This document shows positions 58,694 through 64,000 of a DNA stretch of 64,000 bases, one piece after another. The DNA is taken from NCBI GenBank assembly GCA_022432975.1, contig CM039510.1:36742374-36806373 (forward strand), read 5' to 3'. Within the stretch, counting starts at the first letter, position 1. The number at the start of each line of letters is the position of its first letter. Origin of the DNA: Begonia masoniana (lineage: Eukaryota > Streptophyta > Magnoliopsida > Cucurbitales > Begoniaceae). Position numbers and translations under genes: made by a program. The notes below the pieces were generated by a model, which was given only the letters and a program-made list of their open reading frames with translations, ran no database searches and was not told where the DNA came from.

Positions 58694-61306
58694 AGAATGT
58701 AGAATGGGTTCGGGAAAGTGTTTCAACTGTGAAGAAGTTGGACATACGTTCAAGGATTGCCCGAAGCCCAGAGTTACTCGATGCTTCAACTGTAACAAGA
58801 TTGGTCATGTTAACAGGGACTGCCCAGCTCTAAAGAATGACCATGCTAACTCGAAGTCGAGGATAATCTCTATGATGAAGTCGGGTGATGATGACCAGCC
58901 CGTTGTAGTGTCAGGTACTATATTGATCAATTTTAGGCTTGCTTTTACTTTAATAGATTCTGGTGCAACACATTTGTTTATAGCGTATGCATTTGCTGTT
59001 AAGTTAGATGTACGGCCTACGCCAACTGAACATGTGTTTAATGTCACGTTACCCTCTGGTGAATGCATGCACTCTAGCCAAGTGATGCTTAATAGTGTGG
59101 TGTTAGTGGGAAGTATGAACCTACCCGCTGATCTTATTATCATGGAGATAATGGGATTTGATGTAATCCTAGGAATGGATTGGCTGTTCAAGCATTATGC
59201 CACAATCGATTGAAGGACTGAAATAGTTAGTTTTCAATCCCCTGGTGGTTTGAAACATACCTTTCAAGCTTTGAAAAAGTGTAAGGAGATGTCTGTTATT
59301 GCCCCTATCGATACTAGACCTTCTCCATGCGGGGAGTATTTATGCTTTTTGGCCAGTGCTATAGACACACAGGTTGTAGGAAAATCGAGTCCTCAAAATG
59401 TCTTAGTTGTCCAAGACTTCCCAGAAGTATTTCTAGATGACCTTCCTAGCTTGCCGCCAGATAGGGAAATTGAGTTTGTTGTAGATGTTTACCCAGGCGC
59501 AAAGCCTGTATCTAGGAATCTATACAGATTAGCACCAACAGAGCTTAGAGAATTAAAAAAACAGTTGGAGGAACTGTTGGAAAAAAGGATTCATACGCCC
59601 GAGTTATTCACTGTGGGGTGCACCTGTTCTTTTTGTTAAGAAGAAGGATGGATCATTGCGTATGTGTGTTGATTATCGAGAATTGAATAAGTTAACTATT
59701 AAGAACAAGTATCCATTACCAAGGATTGATGATTTATTTGATCAACTTAATGGTGCGCGAGTCTTCTCTAAAGTTGACCTTAGGTCCGGTTATTACCAAT
59801 TGAAAGTCAAAACTGAAGATATCCCTAAAACTACCTTTCGCACAAGGTATGGACATTATGAGTTTTTGGTTATGTCTTTTGGATTGACAAATGCACCAGC
59901 AGCCTTCATGGATCTTATGAATATGGTGTTTCACGAGTATCTAGATAAATTTGTTGTAGTGTTTATTGATGATATTTTAATCTATTCACGTACTAAGGAT
60001 GAGCATGCAAGACACTTGAGCTTGGTATTAGGAGTACTTAAGTAGCACCAACTTTATGCAAAGTTCTCCAAGTGCGAGTTTTAGTTGAACAGAGTTCACT
60101 TTCTTGGTCATGCGATCTCAGAAAATGAAATATCTGTCGATCCAGCCAAGGTTCAAGCAGTTAAGGAGTGGCCCCAACCGAAGAATGCTATAGATATTCG
60201 GAGTTTCCTATGATTGGCAGGATATTACAGGAAGTTCATTGAAGGATTCTTGAAGATTGCTACACCCCTCACTCGGTTAACAAGGAAGAACATGAGGTAT
60301 GCATAGACTGAGGAGTGTGAGTGCAGTTTTCAGACTTTGAAACAGAGACTGACCAATGCCCCAATACTAACACTCCCTGTTGATAATAGAAAGTTTAGCA
60401 TTTATTGTAATGCTTTCAAAGTTGGCCTCGGTTGTGTGTTGATACAAGATGGAAAGGTAATAGTTTATACTTCTAGACAGCTGAAAACACATGAGAAGAA
60501 TTATCCTACACATGATTTGGAATTAGTTGTAGTAGTTTTTGCATTGAAGATTTGGAGGCATTACTTGTATGGACAATCTTGTGAAATATTCTCAGATCAT
60601 AAAAGTTTGAAATATATTTTCACACAGAAAGAGCTAAACATGAGGCAACATCAGTGGTTCGAGTTTGTCAAGGACTATGATTTTGAGATCAAATACCACC
60701 CTGGCAAGGCGAATGTAGTGGCTGATGCATTGAGTAGAGTGATAACATCAGCCTCGGCATTGATTCTTGACATACCGTTAGCTTTAGAGACAGAATTCCA
60801 AAGATTTAACCTAGAAGCTGTGTCCAGCGGCTTTCTGCCATATCCTTGAAGCCTACTATTTTGGAGAGAATAAAGGAAGTTCAGGTAAATGATGCTGAGT
60901 GCAATAAGTACAAGTTAAGCATGGATTCTTCTGATAAATCAGATTTCAACTATTATGTTGATGGAATTCTCATGTTTCGAAATAGATGGTTTGTTCTGAC
61001 AAATGAAAAACTTCGAAAAGAGATCCTTTCGGAAGCTCATTCTTCTAGATTCTCTGTTCATCCTGGAAGTACAAAAATGTACAGAGACCTTAAACAACAT
61101 TATTGGTGGCCATATATGAAAAGAAGTGTGGTAGAGTACATTGGAACGTGTTTGATTTGCCAACGGGTTAAAGCTGAACATCAGAGACCTGCAGGAACAT
61201 TGCAACTCTTACCAGTTTCCGAATGGAAATGGGAACAAATAACTATGAACTTTGTTGTAGGATTGCCTAGAACAGCAAAGGGACATGATGTAACTTGGGT
61301 GATAGT
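58694..61306 (+). pseudogene. A3: decayed family-A-like gag-pol, cut on both sides
   Basis: Begins inside gag with two CCHC knuckles (CFNCEEVGHTFKDC, CFNCNKIGHVNRDC). Then protease (FTLIDSGATHLFI), RT ([22 protein letters not shown]), RNase H (YCNAF, catalytic Asp to Asn at 60409) and integrase zinc finger ([21 protein letters not shown]). The first integrase Asp is also Asn (61248). Stops at 59211, 60043, 60082, 60211 and 60304; frame changes at about 59583 (A run) and 60830. The left end is cut by the B2 LTR and the right end by the hAT element. Confidence 0.92.
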
Positions 61307-61311
61307 TAGGG

Positions 61312-61490
61312 GTGGGCAAACCCGAACCCGACCCGAGCAACCAAACCGAACCGCATTTTTGGTTCGGTTTGGTTCGATACATAAGTTCATTTTTCGGTTT
61401 TAGGGTCGGGTTCACTTATAATAGTTCGGGTTCGGTTCGGTTGGCAGTCAAACCCGAAAAAACCGAACCCAACCCGAAAACCCAACCCTG
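61312..61490. repeat. hAT subterminal repeats, GAACC/GGTTCGG clusters in both orientations
   Basis: About 20 copies of (C)GAACC or its complement, arranged as CCGAACC...GGTTCGG inverted sets (for example 61345-61376 and 61425-61470). Such subterminal clusters are common transposase-binding regions in hAT elements. Confidence 0.8.
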
Positions 61491-61559
61491 GAATTGCAAA
61501 GCACAAATATCTGGGCTTAGAGTTAGGGTGTCGACTGTCGAGACTCGAGAACGAGATTA

Positions 61560-61750
61560 GGGCAGACGACTCCTCGGCGACAGACGATTCCTCGGCGAAG
61601 CGAAGCGACAGACGACTCCTCGGCGACAGACTACCGACGACTCGTCGACGAAGCGACAGACGACCGACGAGACGACTCCTCGGCGCTCCAGCGGCAGCGA
61701 CAGACGACTCCTCGGCGACAGACGGCTCCTTGGTGCTCCAGCGAGCGACA
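61560..61750 (+). repeat. GCGACAGACGACTCCTCG repeats in hAT leader
   Basis: Seven to eight degenerate copies of an 18-bp unit (GACAGACGACTCCTCGGC), partly interleaved with GAAGCGAAGC and GCGCTCCAGCG. The copies are out of phase with one another and no translation is apparent. Confidence 0.82.
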
Positions 61751-61989
61751 GACGACAAGTATAGAGCAGGTATTTCATAGAGATCAAAAAGTCTTCCTGT
61801 AGACTTATATAGTTTGTGATCCGAAAATAAGTTCTGTTAACATTGTATTTCAAGCTTTACTGCATATCTCGTGAAACACATTATCGCTGATAATTCTATA
61901 AAAACGAAATAAACGCAAGTCAAGGGTAGAGTTTAAGGTCCGTTGATTGCTCGTTCATATCGTTATTTTCAAAAATTGTGTCTGTTACT

Positions 61990-62145
61990 TTTAAAGACTT
62001 GGGCAATGTTCACTATTTCTTAGGTCTTGAAGTTGCTAAATCAGACAAAGGTATTACGTTAAATCAACATTTTTATACTCTGGAATTGGTACAGGATTCT
62101 GGTTTTTTAGGCAGCAAACCATCATCAAATCCTATGGATGCTTAG
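61990..62145 (+). pseudogene. Ty1/Copia reverse-transcriptase fragment inside the hAT element
   Basis: A 51-codon stretch reads FKDLGNVHYFLGLEVAKS, then KGITLNQHFYTLELV, then SKPSSNPMDA and a stop. This is the FKMKDLG..KYFLGIEVA..STPMD block of Copia RT (RVT_2). No LTR or other Copia domain is seen near it, so it is a small captured or relic piece. Confidence 0.88.
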
Positions 62146-62692
62146 TTAATTTTTTTGACTCTTCATCAAATTTCTAAACATGCTTAAAATATTTTCAAAT
62201 GTAAAATTATGAAATGTATTATATTTTAGAGATAATGTTGGTGTTGTTTTGAAATGTCTCTTTCACAAGTTGCACAAATTGAAAGTTGGGTGTGTTCATA
62301 TGATATAGATACAAATAGACCTAAAAAACTATACCGACCAAAAAAGGCACGTAAATTTAGTCTTTTTTCTGTTAATAGGTTCTTTTATTTGATATTAGGG
62401 GTCTACATATTGGTAGGGCTTTTAATTATGAAACTTGCAATCAGAGTATTAAGTAATTGGATTAAGTATAAATTAGGGCTGATGAAATGTGGGAGACTCT
62501 TCGAAATTGTTGATCGAGAGCATTGTTTGCTGTTTAAAATTATAGGGTGTTTATTTATGTAATTGTTGCTTGCTGTGAGTCTGACTATTGATTGTGACAT
62601 ATTTGTGATATTTGCTATAGAATAATAGAATTGTTTGAATTTGTTTCGTTAATTGAATGATGAATATGATTGTTGTTAATTGTTTTTTTAGG

Positions 62693-64000
62693 ATGGAAAC
62701 TAATGTGAATGATAGTAATCCGAAGAAAAGAAATAGATCCAATGCTTGGGATAACTTCACTTTGGATGAAAATTGTGATGAAAATGCACCTAAAGCTAGT
62801 TGTAACCACTGTGGTCAGTCATATGCATGTCATTCTGTACGAAATGGTACTTCAAATATGACCAGACATTTAAAGGTGTGTAAAAAGTATTTGTCAAAAT
62901 TGGATGTCAAACAAACAACATTGCCTTTTTTAAAGAAGGAAAGTGGGGGACAATGTTCTAAAGTAGCAACATTTACTCAGGCAGGGGGGCGTAAAGTGAT
63001 TGCTAGCATGCTAATTAAGGATGAATTGCCTATGAGAATGGTTGAATGGGAAGGATTTAAAGAATGCCTTCAATATTTTCAAAGTTCTTTTGTTATGCCT
63101 TCTCGTAGAACAGTAGCAAGAGATATTGAAGCTATATACAACAATGAGAAAAGACAGTTGAAAGAATTTATTAGTAGAAAAAGTCAAAGAGTGAGTTTAA
63201 CTACTGATACTTGGACTTCGAATCAAAATATCAATTATATGGTTGTGACTGGACATTTTATTGATGGTGATTGGAATTTGCATAAAAAAATTTTGAATTT
63301 TGTTCAAATAGAAAATCACAAAGGTGAAACCATTGGAAAATTACTTGAAGACTGTTTGTTGGGCTGGGGCATTGAGAATGTTTTGACCATTACTGTTGAT
63401 AATCCATCATCTAATGATGTTGCAATTTCTTGTTTGGTTAAGACTTTGCGTAATTGGCAGAGTTCGGTTGTTTTAGATGGAGAATTTATTCATGTTAGAT
63501 GTTTTGCGCACATTTTAAATTTGATTGTTAATGATGGGTTGAAGGAACATCAACATTCAATTAGCAAGGTACGAAAAGCTGTCAAATATATCAAATCTTC
63601 CCCAGGAAGATTACAACATTTTAAGAATTGTGTTGACAGTTGCAAGATTGCATTTAAAGGAAATGTAACCCTGGATGTGTGCACTAGATGGAACTCTATG
63701 TATTTGATGCTAGATAATGCTGAGAAATATGAAAAGGCTTTTGAAAAAATGAGAGAATGTGACAGCAATTTCATATCAGACCTCGATGAAGAAGGGCCTC
63801 TTACAAGCGAAGATTGGACAAATATTCGAGTATTTTGCAAGTTTCTGAAGGTTTTTTATGACTCAACTAACACTGTTTCAGCTTCATTACATGTTACATC
63901 TAATTTGTATGTTAGTGAAGTATGTCAATTAAAGATGATCATTCAACAACATGCCATGGCTGACAATATGCTATTAAGGACAATGGCTTTAGGCATGCAG
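62693..64000 (+). CDS. hAT transposase with BED zinc finger (RICESLEEPER-like), 3' end outside window
   Basis: Open from ATG 62693 to the last base (436 codons), no stop or frameshift. Residues ~19-63 form a BED finger (WDNFTL, CNHCGQSY, HLKVC). Next come a helical region (LPMRMVEWEGF, PSRRTVARDIE), the RNase-H-like fold with TTDTWTS (first catalytic Asp, about residue 180), TVDNPSSNDVA (second Asp), CFAHILNLIV (the CxxH motif) and CTRWNSMY. The final Glu and the dimerisation domain would lie beyond the window. The ATG follows a T-rich acceptor (TTGTTTTTTTAG|G), so a 5' intron is likely. This intact frame contrasts with the decayed A3 around it and suggests a recent or domesticated element. 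Confidence 0.93.
   Translation, partial: METNVNDSNPKKRNRSNAWDNFTLDENCDENAPKASCNHCGQSYACHSVRNGTSNMTRHLKVCKKYLSKLDVKQTTLPFLKKESGGQCSKVATFTQAGGRKVIASMLIKDELPMRMVEWEGFKECLQYFQSSFVMPSRRTVARDIEAIYNNEKRQLKEFISRKSQRVSLTTDTWTSNQNINYMVVTGHFIDGDWNLHKKILNFVQIENHKGETIGKLLEDCLLGWGIENVLTITVDNPSSNDVAISCLVKTLRNWQSSVVLDGEFIHVRCFAHILNLIVNDGLKEHQHSISKVRKAVKYIKSSPGRLQHFKNCVDSCKIAFKGNVTLDVCTRWNSMYLMLDNAEKYEKAFEKMRECDSNFISDLDEEGPLTSEDWTNIRVFCKFLKVFYDSTNTVSASLHVTSNLYVSEVCQLKMIIQQHAMADNMLLRTMALGMQ

Larger units (their letters stand above)
61307..64000 (+). mobile_element. hAT DNA transposon, left end and transposase; right end outside window
   Basis: The A3 integrase frame breaks off at GTGATAGT and is followed by TAGGGGTGGGCAAAC, a typical hAT terminal start. 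Next come a subterminal region dense in CGAACC/GGTTCGG, a GC-rich repeated leader, a Copia fragment, and a BED-finger hAT transposase. The expected 8-bp target duplication would be about GTGATAGT (61299-61306). It cannot be confirmed without the right end. Confidence 0.85.

Noticed and set aside
62254..62562. 102-codon ORF with a hydrophobic stretch upstream of the hAT transposase
   Set aside because: Lies in the probable 5' intron or leader, has no recognised domain, and its composition is what AT-rich DNA gives by chance.

Overview
The window is a heterochromatin-like block of a flowering-plant nuclear genome. I found no convincing host gene, rRNA or tRNA gene; nearly everything is transposable-element DNA stacked by nested insertion. 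The plant origin rests on several Tekay/Del-type Ty3/Gypsy chromoviruses (gag-PR-RT-RNaseH-INT-chromodomain, LTRs of 2.2-3.0 kb, iMet primer-binding sites TGGTATCAGAGC), an Athila-type Gypsy element with an env-like ORF, a Cassandra TRIM carrying a 5S rRNA-like segment, and a BED-finger hAT transposase of the plant RICESLEEPER type. A 100-N scaffold gap lies at 45458-45557. The species cannot be named from the sequence.

Layout. 1-3148: tail of a decayed chromovirus and its mosaic 3' LTR. 3149-6104: AT-rich DNA without recognisable genes. 6105-16084: very young family-A chromovirus arranged LTR-internal-LTR-partial internal (LTRs about 0.2% different). 16085-36552: an old Athila-type element, full of stop codons, that has been a landing pad. 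It carries a solo LTR of family A' (20099-31713, TSD ATTCC), which was itself hit by a complete 9.57-kb family-B chromovirus on the minus strand (22056-31626, TSD CCTTG, LTRs about 0.3% different). Its integrase also holds a Cassandra TRIM (31780-32603, TSD ATTTT). 36553-43295: family-G chromovirus on the minus strand with its 5' end lost. 43296-58693: a decayed family-B relative (B2) broken up by the assembly gap, LTR pieces of families E/F (46391-49278) and a solo LTR of family C (49944-52979, TSD AGAAG) sitting in its protease. 58694-61306: a decayed family-A relative (A3), interrupted on the left by B2 and on the right by a hAT transposon (61307 to window end) whose transposase ORF is open to the last base.

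What stands out. (1) Every sufficiently complete chromovirus LTR, across families with little overall similarity, shows the same gene-like layout: a CT-rich leader, a 5' splice donor, an intron of about 220-370 bases (longer in one mosaic copy), a 45-57-base micro-exon, a second donor (usually CAG|GTAAGT), an intron of about 470-740 bases, and an acceptor usually reading GATGTAG|GTGA preceded by TTACTAAGCATTAGGCTTA or a variant. (2) The same LTRs carry arrays of short hairpin-forming motifs (consensus near CTTCATCGGCAGATGAAG). Unrelated elements carry CGATCGATCG palindromes in non-coding DNA. (3) The target-site duplications give a clear relative order of insertion. (4) Old elements are inactivated mostly by C-to-T or G-to-A type stop codons. 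Young ones differ by one-base homopolymer changes that may be assembly errors.
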